Below are positions 46,126-54,469 of a stretch of 64,000 nt of DNA, one piece after another. Numbering within the stretch: the first letter of the stretch is position 1; each line of letters begins with the position of its first letter. The notes beneath the pieces were generated by a model that did no database searches, had not been told where the DNA came from, and worked only from the letters and a program-made list of their open reading frames with translations. A program made the translations under genes and the position numbers. Source of the stretch: Streptomyces sp. TBY4 (GTDB taxonomy: Bacteria; Actinomycetota; Actinomycetes; Streptomycetales; Streptomycetaceae); the NCBI RefSeq assembly GCF_024213195.1, contig NZ_JANAVF010000002.1:496001-560000 (forward strand), written 5' to 3'.

Positions 46126-47363
46126 GAGCGCTCCGCCGTGGACGGGGCCGGGGGCTCGGCCATGGTGCGTACGAGGCCGGCCATGGTGGGCCCGGCGCCG
46201 GCCGTGGTGCGCCCGGCCCCGGTCCGCCCGGAGGAATGCAGGGCCACGGCCTCGGCGGCAGCGGCCTGGAAGCGGTCGACGCTGTGCTCCCAGGTGAACT
46301 GCTCCGCGCGGTGGCGCGCCGCCGCACCCATCGCGGAGCGGCGTTCGGCGGACAGGGCCAGCGCGCACCAGGCCGCGGCGAACCCGCTCTCGGCCCGGGC
46401 GAGCAGGCCGGTGCGACCGTGGACGACGGAGTCCCGCAGGCCCGGGATCTCGAAGCCCACCGCGGGCGTCCCGCGGATGGCGGCCTCGGTGACCACCAGG
46501 CCCCACCCCTCCAGTGAGGAGGGGTGCAGCAGCAGCCAGCTCCGGCAGAGCAGCCGGTGCTTCTCGGCTTCGTCGACCCGCCCGGCGAAGATCACGTCGG
46601 GCCCGGCCTGCGCCTCCAGACGGTCCCGCTCCGGGCCGTCGCCCACGATGACCAGCTTGCCTCCGGTGATCGGGCGGACCCGCTCCCACAGGCGCAGCAG
46701 CAGGTCGATCCGCTTGTACTCCACCAACCTGCCCACGGCGGTGAACAGCGGCTCGTCGGATTCGGGGAGCAGCGGCCCGGGGGCCTCGACTCCGTTGGGA
46801 ACGAGATGGATGCGGTCGGCCGGTACGCCGATCCGCGCCATCGCCTCGGCGGTGGACGGGGACACCGCGACCATGAGGCTGCGGCGGTGGGTCCGGGTCA
46901 GCGCCCGGTGTTCCAGCATCCGGCCGGCCCGGGCGACCGGTCCGGGCAGGCGCTGGTCCCAGAGGTCGGTGTGCACGTGGTTGACCAGGCACATCACCGG
47001 TCCCCGGTGCCACAGCGGCGCCAGGTACGGGACGCCGTTGCAGACCTCGACCAGCAGGTCGGTCTCGCCGACGCTGCGGCCGAACGCGCCCGGGGTACGG
47101 AGGAAATGGTCGTACGTGCCGCCGGAGGAGACCACGCGGTAATTGCGGTCGACGGACGGTTCAGGGCCTCCGCAGAGCAGGGTGACTTCGTGCCCGCGAT
47201 CGGCCAGTCCGGAGGACAGCCGGTCGACGAGCAGTTCCGAACCGCCGGCGGCGGGGTTGGCCAGGTCTCGCCAAGCGAGGACGGTGATCCGGCGGGGGAC
47301 CTCCTGCGACGGTCGCACGGCCGTGACGGCCGGAGGCTGGAGTGGGGACATCTGATGTGCCAT
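46122..47363 (-). CDS. GT4-family glycosyltransferase
   Basis: The 413-residue GT-B enzyme has the N-terminal acceptor-site pattern LAWRDLANPAAGGSELLVDRL (in two parts: LANPAAGGSE, LLVDRLSSGLADRGHEV). In the C-terminal half are VGRLVEYKRIDLLLRLW, IVGDGPERDRLE, ADEAEKHRLL-like loops and HPSSLEGWGLVVTEAAIRGTP with the nucleotide-sugar E-x7-E motif. The last 40 residues are Thr/Ala-rich. It retains sugar configuration and acts at the cytoplasmic face. ATG at 47363 has AGGAG upstream. It is the first gene of the coupled envelope chain. Confidence 0.92.
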   Translation of the reverse strand: MAHQMSPLQPPAVTAVRPSQEVPRRITVLAWRDLANPAAGGSELLVDRLSSGLADRGHEVTLLCGGPEPSVDRNYRVVSSGGTYDHFLRTPGAFGRSVGETDLLVEVCNGVPYLAPLWHRGPVMCLVNHVHTDLWDQRLPGPVARAGRMLEHRALTRTHRRSLMVAVSPSTAEAMARIGVPADRIHLVPNGVEAPGPLLPESDEPLFTAVGRLVEYKRIDLLLRLWERVRPITGGKLVIVGDGPERDRLEAQAGPDVIFAGRVDEAEKHRLLCRSWLLLHPSSLEGWGLVVTEAAIRGTPAVGFEIPGLRDSVVHGRTGLLARAESGFAAAWCALALSAERRSAMGAAARHRAEQFTWEHSVDRFQAAAAEAVALHSSGRTGAGRTTAGAGPTMAGLVRTMAEPPAPSTAERS

Positions 47364-47672
47364 GGGAGCTCCTGGGAGGGGCGGTGCTCAAGGCAGTGAG
47401 GGGAGGGAGGGCAGGGAGGGGCAAGGAGGGGTTCGGCTCAGGGGACCGGGGGGTGACCGGTGGGGGAGTCGCACGGGAGGGACCGGGGGATGTGCGGCTG
47501 GCGGCGCGCGGGTGGCGCGCGCCGCCAGTGTGGGCTGTTGCTACCGCCCGGTACTACTCACCAGATTGATAAATTCCGGTCGGGTCCGGACGGCGTGCAT
47601 CTTCCGTCTGTCACTCCGGTGTCACTCCGGTGTCACTCCGGCACTCCGGTGTCACTCCGGCGGGCGACGGTG
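47364..47672. other. 309-bp spacer with tandem repeats
   Basis: No gene was found between the GT4 start and the DUF3068 stop. The segment 47555-47580 is A+T-rich (CCAGATTGATAAATTCC) and may hold the minus-strand promoter of the six-gene chain. At 47609-47661 there are about four imperfect copies of the 11-base unit GTGTCACTCCG, ending next to the DUF3068 stop codon. Confidence 0.5.
47609..47661. repeat. Tandem 11-bp repeat (GTGTCACTCCG)
   Basis: Three units TGTCACTCCGG follow each other, a shortened copy (CACTCCGG) interrupts, and a further full unit ends the array. It lies 11 bases past the 3' end of the DUF3068 gene. Its role is unknown; slippage origin is likely, and operator function for the GT4 chain is possible. 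Confidence 0.75.
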
Positions 47673-48668
47673 TCACCGTGAGGCGCGACGGCGCAGCAGG
47701 CCGCCTGCCGCCAGCAGGCACACGAGGCCCGCGGTGGTGGCGGCGACGGGGGCGGTGGTGCCCACCAGCCCGAGCTTGCGGCCGGCAGCCTGCGCGGTCC
47801 GCACCTGGCCGTCCCGGCTCTCCGCCGTCATGGTGAGGTCCGCCCGCAGCAGGGCCAGCAGGTCAGGGCCGTCCGCCGAGGTCCGCAGGGTCACCAGCGG
47901 CTGCGTACGGGCATCCATCACCGTGCCGGTGACCGGGTCCACGGTCACGCTGAACCCGCCGTTCGCGTAGTACCGGTCGGCGACGACCTGACTGCGGTCG
48001 GCGAGTCCGAGCAGTTTGCCGGGAACCTGCTGGGTCCCGACCTTGGTCGCGCCGAGCACGGCGCCGTAGCGGTAGCCGGTCCGGCCGTTCACGGTCGCGG
48101 TGCCCTGGAAGTCGAGGGTGACGGTGCCCCCCAGCGTGGAGTCCCAGTAGGCGTACGGGCGCTTGGCCAGGCCGAACGGGAACTTCAGGTACGCCTCGCC
48201 GGAGAAGACGGGGCTCTCGCCGTGCGAGTGCAGCGGCAGGTTGGTGCTGCGGTCGGTCACCCAGCGTTCCACCGTCCACTGGACGGACTTCCGCGGGTCG
48301 TGGAGCCCGCGCGTGGCGGCGGTGTCGATCTGGGTGGAAATGTCCATCACCGCGCGGGTCGGTCCGCTCAGTGCGACGTTGCCCACCACCCGCCGGGTGA
48401 GCGTCAGGTCCTGGACCGGGCTCACGGCGACGGCCTTGGTGTCGAAGACGGTGCCGCTGCCGGTGAAGACGGTGGTGGTGTTGGTGTCGATCGGCGTCTT
48501 GCGCAGGTTCGGCAGGGCGTACCAGTGCAGGAGCGGCGCCAGCACCAGGAGGAAGGCCGCGACGGCGGTCAGCGCCAGGCCGGTGCGGGACAGGCGGCGG
48601 GGCGCCGGGGCGGGTCCGGGGAGTTCCCCGGCGGGGTGGTCGAGGATCTGATCTGTGGGCACGGGCAT
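47673..48668 (-). CDS. DUF3068 / PorA-family membrane-anchored protein
   Basis: The 331-residue protein has a cytoplasmic Pro-rich N-terminus and one membrane helix (GLALTAVAAFLLVLAPLL, about 32-49). A long extracellular beta-rich domain follows with TKAVAVSPVQDLTLTRRVVG, QWTVERWVTDRST, YLKFPFGLAKRPYAYWD and YYANGGFSVTVDPVTG. A second C-terminal helix (APVAATTAGLVCLLAAGGLL) and a basic end close it. This is the actinobacterial DUF3068/PorA-like family, seen in envelope loci; it is not a proven porin. The ATG at 48668 has GGAG five bases upstream. It lies directly upstream of the GT4 chain in the same orientation. Confidence 0.88.
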   Translation of the reverse strand: MPVPTDQILDHPAGELPGPAPAPRRLSRTGLALTAVAAFLLVLAPLLHWYALPNLRKTPIDTNTTTVFTGSGTVFDTKAVAVSPVQDLTLTRRVVGNVALSGPTRAVMDISTQIDTAATRGLHDPRKSVQWTVERWVTDRSTNLPLHSHGESPVFSGEAYLKFPFGLAKRPYAYWDSTLGGTVTLDFQGTATVNGRTGYRYGAVLGATKVGTQQVPGKLLGLADRSQVVADRYYANGGFSVTVDPVTGTVMDARTQPLVTLRTSADGPDLLALLRADLTMTAESRDGQVRTAQAAGRKLGLVGTTAPVAATTAGLVCLLAAGGLLRRRASR

Positions 48669-48928
48669 GATGACGCTCCGTAAGGGGATTGGGTGGACGC
48701 AGACCGTGTGGCGGTGAAGACGGTGGTGCGACGAAAGATCCCCAACGGCTGCCGATGGTGAGGCAGGCCCCGTGTACATCCCCTGAGCGCGGAACCGTAG
48801 GTCCCCCCTTGACGGATTGTCAACGTCGGGGCAAAACTGTGCGGGCACGGGACCGGGCCGGTGCGAATGGTGTCGCCTGTCGTTTCGCCCCGCTCGTTCG
48901 GGGCCTACGGAAGGGACAATCCGCAGCC

Positions 48929-49075
48929 ATGCGTACCCGACGCCCCGTTCTCGCCGTCGTCCTCACTGCCGCGACGGGGGCTCTCCTCGCCGTCGCGGCC
49001 GTACTCGGCCTGGTCGCCCTCGCGACCGCCCCTCCCGCCCAGCCCGACGTGCCGCTCGTCTCCTTCGCCGGCTGA
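48929..49075 (+). CDS. Small single-helix membrane peptide (48 aa)
   Basis: The 48-residue product starts MRTRRPVLAVVL and is mostly one hydrophobic helix (VLTAATGALLAVAAVLGLVALA) with a short polar tail (PPAQPDVPLVSFAG). The N-terminal arginines suggest N-in orientation or an uncleaved signal anchor. GGAAGGGA lies upstream at rather long spacing. It is divergent from the DUF3068 gene and 30 bases ahead of the CdaR-type regulator, so it may be the first gene of that transcript. Comparable tiny membrane peptides occur in streptomycetes; none has a known role. Confidence 0.6.
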   Translation: MRTRRPVLAVVLTAATGALLAVAAVLGLVALATAPPAQPDVPLVSFAG

Positions 49076-49105
49076 TCCCGGCGCACCCTCACGGAGGCTG
49101 CCCGC

Positions 49106-50368
49106 ATGAGCGTACGAACCGAATTTGCTCCGGCTGCCGCCCCGCTGCGGTCGGCCTCCCTGTGGAGCACCGTCAGCGCCGCCGACACCGAGCGGTTCAT
49201 CAGCCTCGCCTCCAAGGAGATCCCCACCCTTTCGGTCGAGGTGATGCAGCAGATCCACGCCCAGTTCCCGCAGGTCGTGGAGATCTTCGACGACGACGGC
49301 GTCTCGGGGGTCCTCACCCGGATCAGACTGGCCCTCGGCCCCTTCATCGAGAGCGTCCGGGCGCCAGGCGGCCCGAAGATATCGGGGGACGGCGCCGTAC
49401 GCTTCCGCGAAGTAGCCGCCTCCCTCGACCGGTGCGAGACCCTCCCCGGGCCGGCGCTCGACTTCATGCGCGCGGTCTACCGCTTCGGCGCCCGGGTGTC
49501 CTGGCGCCGGCTCACCGAGATCGCGGACGGAGTGGGGATCCCGTCCGCCGCGATGTACGAGCTGGCCGAGGCCGGCTTCGATTACATCGAAGCCCTGGTC
49601 GGTGAGGCGGCCCGGGACCAGCTCAGCAACGAGTCCCTGGCCGCCGGCGAACGGCTCCGCCGCCAGTGCCGCCTGATCGGGCTGCTGCTGGCGGACCAGC
49701 CCGCCGACCCCGAGGCGACGTCCCAGTACGCCGCCAACATCGGCTGGCGGCTCCCGGAAACGGTCGCGATCGCAGTTCTCAGCCGCAACGAGAACGTACT
49801 CCTGCCGCCGGCCCTCGGCGCCGGCATCCTGCTCGACTGGGAGAGCGAGCAGCCCCGGCTGGTCGTCCCGGGCTCCGCCCAGGCCGGCCGGGCCGACGCG
49901 CTGCGCCAGGCGCTCCCGGGGTGGAGCGGCGCGCTGGGGCCGACCGTACCCCTGGCCCAGGCGGCCCGCTCGTTGCACTGGGCGCAGACGGCGGTCGGCC
50001 TCATGAAGGCCGGGGCCCTGCCGTCCCGTGGTGTGCTCGACTGCACCGAGCACACCACGGCACTGCTCCTGCTGCCTCCCGCCGAACTGATCGACGACCT
50101 GGCCGCCGGCTGCCTCGCACCACTGGCTGCCTGCAGACCGGGCCAGGCGGACCGGCTCGCGGAAACACTGCTGGCCTGGCTCCAGACCCGGGGCGGTGCG
50201 GCGGAGGTGGCGGCGCGGATCGGCGTCCACCCCCAGACGGTCCGCTACCGGATGCGTCAGCTCAGGGAACTGTGGGGAGACGCGCTGGACGACCACGATC
50301 AGCGCTTCGCCCTGGAGCTGGTGCTCCGCGCCCGGAAGCTGCAGTCGCCGCGGCCGTGCGCGGCGTGA
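49106..50368 (+). CDS. PucR/CdaR-family transcriptional regulator
   Basis: The 420-residue protein has a helical N-terminal region (about 20-170; FISLASKEIPTLSVEVMQQIH, DFMRAVYRFGARVSWRRL), a GGDEF-like central module typical of CdaR regulators and a C-terminal helix-turn-helix (LAWLQTRGGAAEVAARIGVHP, TVRYRMRQLRELWGDAL, about 365-400). Such proteins respond to small metabolites, but the ligand cannot be inferred. It follows the 48-residue membrane peptide and precedes the AI-2E family gene by 115 bases. Confidence 0.9.
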   Translation: MSVRTEFAPAAAPLRSASLWSTVSAADTERFISLASKEIPTLSVEVMQQIHAQFPQVVEIFDDDGVSGVLTRIRLALGPFIESVRAPGGPKISGDGAVRFREVAASLDRCETLPGPALDFMRAVYRFGARVSWRRLTEIADGVGIPSAAMYELAEAGFDYIEALVGEAARDQLSNESLAAGERLRRQCRLIGLLLADQPADPEATSQYAANIGWRLPETVAIAVLSRNENVLLPPALGAGILLDWESEQPRLVVPGSAQAGRADALRQALPGWSGALGPTVPLAQAARSLHWAQTAVGLMKAGALPSRGVLDCTEHTTALLLLPPAELIDDLAAGCLAPLAACRPGQADRLAETLLAWLQTRGGAAEVAARIGVHPQTVRYRMRQLRELWGDALDDHDQRFALELVLRARKLQSPRPCAA

Positions 50369-50482
50369 CGGCGTGCGCCGCCAACTTGGTCTTACCGGTG
50401 GTGCTTTGGCTCGTCTCCGTGAGGCGGCTCAGGCGAGCAGGCGGGGTCGGGGTGCGGGTGGAACGACCCATAGGCTGGCCCT

Positions 50483-51595
50483 ATGTCTGACACGTTGAGT
50501 TCCGATAAGACCGCGTCCGCGCTGCGGACATCTGCGCGGGTCTCTGCTGAGTTGCTGCTGGTCCTGGTGGGGGCTGCGGTGGCGTTGTGGCTCCTGGGCC
50601 GGATGTGGTCGGTGATCTGGCCGCTGATAGTGGCCCTGTTCCTCACCACTCTGACGTGGCCCCTGGCCGCCTTCCTCCGGCGGCACGGATGGCGCCCGGC
50701 CCTGGCCGCGTCATCGGTGACCGTCCTGTTCCTCGTAGCCGCAACGGGAGTCGTGGCGCTGATCGCCGTGCCCGTGGCGTCACAGTCCGGCGAGCTGGGC
50801 GACGGCGTGGTCAAGGGTGTCCAGCAGCTGCGCGAGTGGGCTGCAGGGCCGCCGCTGAACATCGGTGACGCTCAGATCGCAGGGGCGTTCGACGCAGCGG
50901 TCGAGCGGGTCCAGAACAGCGTCGGCAGCGCGGTCTCCACCGTCGTCACGGGGGTGAGCACCGTCTTCAGCGGCCTGGTCACCGCGATCCTGGCGCTCTT
51001 CCTGATGTTCTTCTTCCTCAAGGACGGCCCGCGGTTCCTTCCGTGGCTCGCCCGGCAGCTCCCCGGTCGGCTCGCCACCGACGTTCCCGTCGTCGCCGCG
51101 CGCAGCTGGGAGACCCTCGGTTCGTTCGTGCGCTCCCAGGCCTTCGTCGGACTGCTCGACGCCGTCTTCATCGGGCTGGGGCTGTGGATCGTCGGTGTTC
51201 CGCTGGTGCTGCCGCTGGCGGTGCTGACCTTCGTCTCCGCGTTCGTGCCGATCGTGGGTGCCTTGTTCGCCGGCCTCGTCGCGGTGCTCATCGCGCTGGT
51301 CTCGAACGGTCTGACGGACGCGCTGATCGTGCTGGCGATCATCATCGTGGTGCAGCAGTTGGAGGGCAACGTGTTCCAGCCCATGATCCAGAGCCGCGGT
51401 CTCGGGCTTCACGCCGCGGTGATCCTGCTGGCGGTGACGCTGGGCGCGAGCCTGGCCGGAGTGGTCGGCAGCCTGCTGGCAGTGCCGGCGGCGGCACTGA
51501 TCGCGGTGGTCTGGAACTACCTGCGCGAGCAGCTCGCCGAGCCCTCGCCCGGCACGGAGCCCGATACGCCGACCACCGGAGTGGCTCCCTCGTAG
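50483..51595 (+). CDS. AI-2E family (PerM-like) membrane transporter
   Basis: The 370-residue protein has seven or eight membrane helices: an N-terminal pair (LLLVLVGAAVALWLLGRMWSVIW), LFLVAATGVVALIAVPVA, an amphipathic middle, IFLALFLMFFFLKDGPRFL-like helix and the family signature FVPIVGALFAGLVAVLIAL. QQLEGNVFQPMIQSRGLGLHA follows near residue 290. This is the AI-2E/PerM family, which includes the autoinducer-2 exporter TqsA and Na+/H+ antiporter-like proteins; substrates vary. The C-terminus is a Pro/Thr-rich tail. Monocistronic. Confidence 0.93.
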   Translation: MSDTLSSDKTASALRTSARVSAELLLVLVGAAVALWLLGRMWSVIWPLIVALFLTTLTWPLAAFLRRHGWRPALAASSVTVLFLVAATGVVALIAVPVASQSGELGDGVVKGVQQLREWAAGPPLNIGDAQIAGAFDAAVERVQNSVGSAVSTVVTGVSTVFSGLVTAILALFLMFFFLKDGPRFLPWLARQLPGRLATDVPVVAARSWETLGSFVRSQAFVGLLDAVFIGLGLWIVGVPLVLPLAVLTFVSAFVPIVGALFAGLVAVLIALVSNGLTDALIVLAIIIVVQQLEGNVFQPMIQSRGLGLHAAVILLAVTLGASLAGVVGSLLAVPAAALIAVVWNYLREQLAEPSPGTEPDTPTTGVAPS

Positions 51596-51639
51596 CCCCC
51601 GGCAACCGTCGCGTCGGGGTCCGGCGGACAGCCCCGGCG

Positions 51640-52506
51640 TCAGGTCCTCCAGGTCCGGTCCCGCACCTCCGGCCGTACCTCGAACCCGGCCGCCTTGTAC
51701 GTGGCGACGGCACCGGCGTTGGAACTCGGCGTGCATACACGGACGCTCGACGAGCCCATATCCCGCAGCGCGGCCGCCCCGGCCACGGTGATCGCCCGGC
51801 CGTATCCGCGACCACGGTGGTCCTCGTGGACGCCCATCGGCTCGATCACCCCCGGCTTCCCCGGGCCGGCCGACCACACCGTCACCACCGCCGCCACGCT
51901 GCCCTGATCGTCGTAGGCGCCCAGGCAGCGGGCGTCGGCAAAGAACGGTCCCGCCGACATCGCGTGCCAGAACTCGCGCGTAGGCCGCGAGGTGTTGAAC
52001 GCCGACCGCAGAACGTCGGCGTAGTCCTGCGCCTGCTCCGGGCCGATCGACTCGATCCGGACACCGGGGTCCTCCACCGGCTCGGTGAGGTCGCGGAAGA
52101 GCGGCGTCCACGGCTCGTCGACGCCCCAGCCCTCCTTGCTCAGCAGGTCGTGGAGCAGCAGGCCCAGCGGCGCCTCGACGGACACCGCTCCTTCCGGCAG
52201 CACGCCGCGCTCGGGCAGCGAGAAGTCCTCGACGAGCCGCCGCGCCAAGTCCTCGTCCTGGAAAGCGTCCGGAGCAACCGTCATCCGCACCAGCGACGGC
52301 GAGTCGAGCATCCCGACCGCGAGAATCCGCCCGTCCCGACTCCAGGTCCGGACCGCTGCGGCCGTCTCGGCCGTTCCGAACCGGTAGTTCCAGCCGATGT
52401 CCCCGGAATGCAACTGCATCGGCGCTTCGTCGTACTGCCACTCCCGCAGCACGGCCATGGCCCCGCTCACCCCGTCGGCCGCCGGCGTACCCAGCACAAT
52501 CGTCAT
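51640..52506 (-). CDS. GNAT-family N-acetyltransferase
   Basis: The 288-residue protein has a recognisable GNAT domain in its C-terminal half: IEPMGVHEDHRGRGYGRAIT, with the acetyl-CoA phosphate loop RGRGYG at about 228-233, and SSVRVCTPSSNAGAVATYKAAGFE, the usual last strand and helix. The N-terminal 120 residues form a second degenerate GNAT-like domain (LVRMTVAPDAFQDEDLARRLVEDF). It should acetylate a small amine or antibiotic, substrate unknown. The ATG at 52506 was preferred over 52569. Confidence 0.85.
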   Translation of the reverse strand: MTIVLGTPAADGVSGAMAVLREWQYDEAPMQLHSGDIGWNYRFGTAETAAAVRTWSRDGRILAVGMLDSPSLVRMTVAPDAFQDEDLARRLVEDFSLPERGVLPEGAVSVEAPLGLLLHDLLSKEGWGVDEPWTPLFRDLTEPVEDPGVRIESIGPEQAQDYADVLRSAFNTSRPTREFWHAMSAGPFFADARCLGAYDDQGSVAAVVTVWSAGPGKPGVIEPMGVHEDHRGRGYGRAITVAGAAALRDMGSSSVRVCTPSSNAGAVATYKAAGFEVRPEVRDRTWRT

Positions 52507-52689
52507 GGCCGGGATCAGACACACAATCCCGAAGTTCCACAACCGATTAACCGAACGGCAGGTCGCCATAGGCGCCGGCGCGGTTCACCGAGGGCGTTGA
52601 CTTCATCGTTGTCGCCGGATACACCGAACCGTCGGACAAGGGCCTGCGGAATCGCCGATGGCACCGCCGCGAGAGAGGGACATGCCGAA

Positions 52690-53547
52690 GTGAGCGAACC
52701 GGAGTACGCGGCGGCGGGGGTCCATGACATCGAGCAGTTCGCCGCCGCCGTGCGGCAGGCGTCTTCCAGCGATGCGCCGAGAATCCTGATCGGCATCGAC
52801 GGGCCCGGCGCGTCGGGCAAGAGCACCCTGGCAACGCTGCTGGCCACCGCACTGGGCGGCGCCGAGGTGGTCCACGGTGACGACTTCTACCGTCCGTCCG
52901 CCACCCGCCCCGAGGACGACGCCGAGGTCGGCGGTCAGTTCGATCTGGAGAGGCTGCTGCACCAGGTGGTGGCCCCCGCGGCCGCCGGAAAGGAGGTCAC
53001 GTACCAGATCTACGACTGGGACCGTGACGAGCTGGGTCCGTGGGTATCGGTCCCGGAGGGTTCACCGCTGATCGTGGAGGGCGTCTACACCACGGAACTG
53101 CGCCTGCGCGACCACTACACCTACCGGATCTTCTGCCTCGCCGACCGGGACGTGCGGCTGAACCGCGGGCTGGCCCGGGACGGCGAGTCGGCCCGCTCCC
53201 AATGGGTGGACGAGTGGATGCCGGCCGAGGACCGTTACGTGGCCCGGCAGCGCCCGGACCTGGTGGCCGACATCGTCCTCATCGGCAACGGGGCGGACGT
53301 CGACGGCCCCGTCTTCCACCGGCCGACGAGGCCGAGATTGATCACGACCGGCGATGCGGAAACCATGCGCGTGTCGAGCGCGCCAGCGTGGTGGCCCTGC
53401 TGTGCGCCCCCAGGGACACGCGCGGCCCCGTGGAGTGCCTCGCCGCGGCCGGCCTCGAACTGCCGCCGACCGCCGCACCCTTGGCCGTGCACGTACCGGC
53501 GGTCCGCGGCGGCAACCTCGTCCACACGTCCCGCCAACTGCCGATGA
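52690..53547 (+). CDS. Uridine-kinase-like P-loop protein with aberrant tail
   Basis: The 285-residue product has a P-loop GPGASGKST (38-46), the substrate-side motif VVHGDDFYRPS and IYDWDRDELG, an EGVYTT strand and lid arginines in NRGLARDGES, as in uridine kinase/phosphoribulokinase-like enzymes. These phosphorylate a nucleoside or other hydroxyl. The recognisable domain ends near residue 220 (RPTRPRLITTG). The last 65 residues (WWPCCAPPGTRAAPW...) are Pro/Ser/Arg-rich nonsense, because this frame reads across a RidA remnant carried in another frame. The native 3' end was therefore probably lost. GTG start at 52690. Confidence 0.75.
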   Translation: MSEPEYAAAGVHDIEQFAAAVRQASSSDAPRILIGIDGPGASGKSTLATLLATALGGAEVVHGDDFYRPSATRPEDDAEVGGQFDLERLLHQVVAPAAAGKEVTYQIYDWDRDELGPWVSVPEGSPLIVEGVYTTELRLRDHYTYRIFCLADRDVRLNRGLARDGESARSQWVDEWMPAEDRYVARQRPDLVADIVLIGNGADVDGPVFHRPTRPRLITTGDAETMRVSSAPAWWPCCAPPGTRAAPWSASPRPASNCRRPPHPWPCTYRRSAAATSSTRPANCR

Positions 53548-53651
53548 CCGACGGCCGTTTGCCCGTCTTGGGCAAGGTCGGCGAAGGGGCGGAACCCGGA
53601 CGGGCGAAGCAACTGGCGCAGCAGTGCGCGCTCAACGCACTTGCGGCGGTC
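53430..53651 (+). pseudogene. RidA-family N-terminal remnant
   Basis: In the frame of base 53430 the DNA reads ECLAAAGLELPPTAAPLAVH, VPAVRGGNLVHTSRQLPMTD and GKVGE...KQLAQQCALNALAAV. This is the first half of a RidA/YjgF imine deaminase, where GNLV-x-TSGQLP is diagnostic; here the Gly is changed to Arg (TSRQLP). The C-terminal half containing the catalytic Arg and Glu is missing and the frame runs into the SixA gene region. It overlaps the aberrant tail of the uridine-kinase-like gene in another frame. Confidence 0.7.
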
Positions 53652-53686
53652 ACCTGGCTGGCCGGTGTCCTGACTTCGCGTGTGCG

Positions 53687-54223
53687 TCAGTGGGCGGCGC
53701 CCCGGGGGACGGCGAAGTCGGTGAGTCGGGCAGAGCCCGGCGTGAGCTCCTGCCAGGAACCAGGGAAGGTGAGTACCGCGATCGCGGACGTCGGGAACTT
53801 CCGGGACAGGCGTTCGAGCGCTTCGGCTTCCGCGGCGGCCACGGCCTTCCGGGCGAGGCTGACGGCCAGATCCTCCAGGCCCGGGTTGTGGCCGACGAGC
53901 AGCAGCGTCCTCACCTGCTCCGGTACCTCGGCCACCACCTCCAGCAGGTCCTCCGGCTCGGCGGCGTACACCCGCTCGTCGAAACGCACCGGAACCTCGG
54001 CGCCCAGTTGCCCGGCCGCCAAGGCCCAGGTCTCGCGGGCCCGCCGGGCGGTGGAGCAGATCACCAGTGCGGGCAAGCAGTCGGCGTCGCGCAGCCAGCG
54101 ACCCGCCGCGGGTGCGTCCCGCAGACCGCGCGGGCCCAGCGGCCGCTCGTGGTCCGCGACGTCCGGCCAGGCGGATTTGGCGTGGCGCAGCAGCAGCAGG
54201 CGTCCGGCGGATCCCGCGGTCAT
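53687..54223 (-). CDS. SixA-type histidine phosphatase
   Basis: The 178-residue protein starts with LLLLRHAKSAW (Arg13, His14), the RHG catalytic motif of the histidine phosphatase superfamily. CSTARRARETW supplies the next Arg, and LLLVGHNPGLEDLA contributes the second catalytic His. It matches SixA-like phosphohistidine phosphatases by length. It should dephosphorylate phosphohistidine on a carrier or a small phosphomonoester. The ATG at 54223 is clear. The gene is leftward and converges on the uridine-kinase/RidA junction. Confidence 0.92.
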   Translation of the reverse strand: MTAGSAGRLLLLRHAKSAWPDVADHERPLGPRGLRDAPAAGRWLRDADCLPALVICSTARRARETWALAAGQLGAEVPVRFDERVYAAEPEDLLEVVAEVPEQVRTLLLVGHNPGLEDLAVSLARKAVAAAEAEALERLSRKFPTSAIAVLTFPGSWQELTPGSARLTDFAVPRGAAH

Positions 54224-54469
54224 GACTTCAGCCTCATGACCTCAGCCTCGCACGTCCACGGGGGACGGGCGGGCCGACGAGGCTGCGGGGGAGTGGCAGC
54301 TGCGCCCGGCTGGATTCGTCCTCGTACGGAAGGCGGCTTCGTTCTGCGTGCTTGTCCGTCTCGCGAACACCGCCGTCCGTCGCGGGTCTACAGCGGGCAC
54401 CGGCCCGATCCCTAGTGTCGTTCCCGAAACCGGCCGCGCTGCGACCGGTCGGGACGAAGGAGGGAGAGA

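Noticed and set aside
47609..47661. Possible CRISPR array
   Set aside because: Units are 11 bases with no unique spacers and no cas genes are present.
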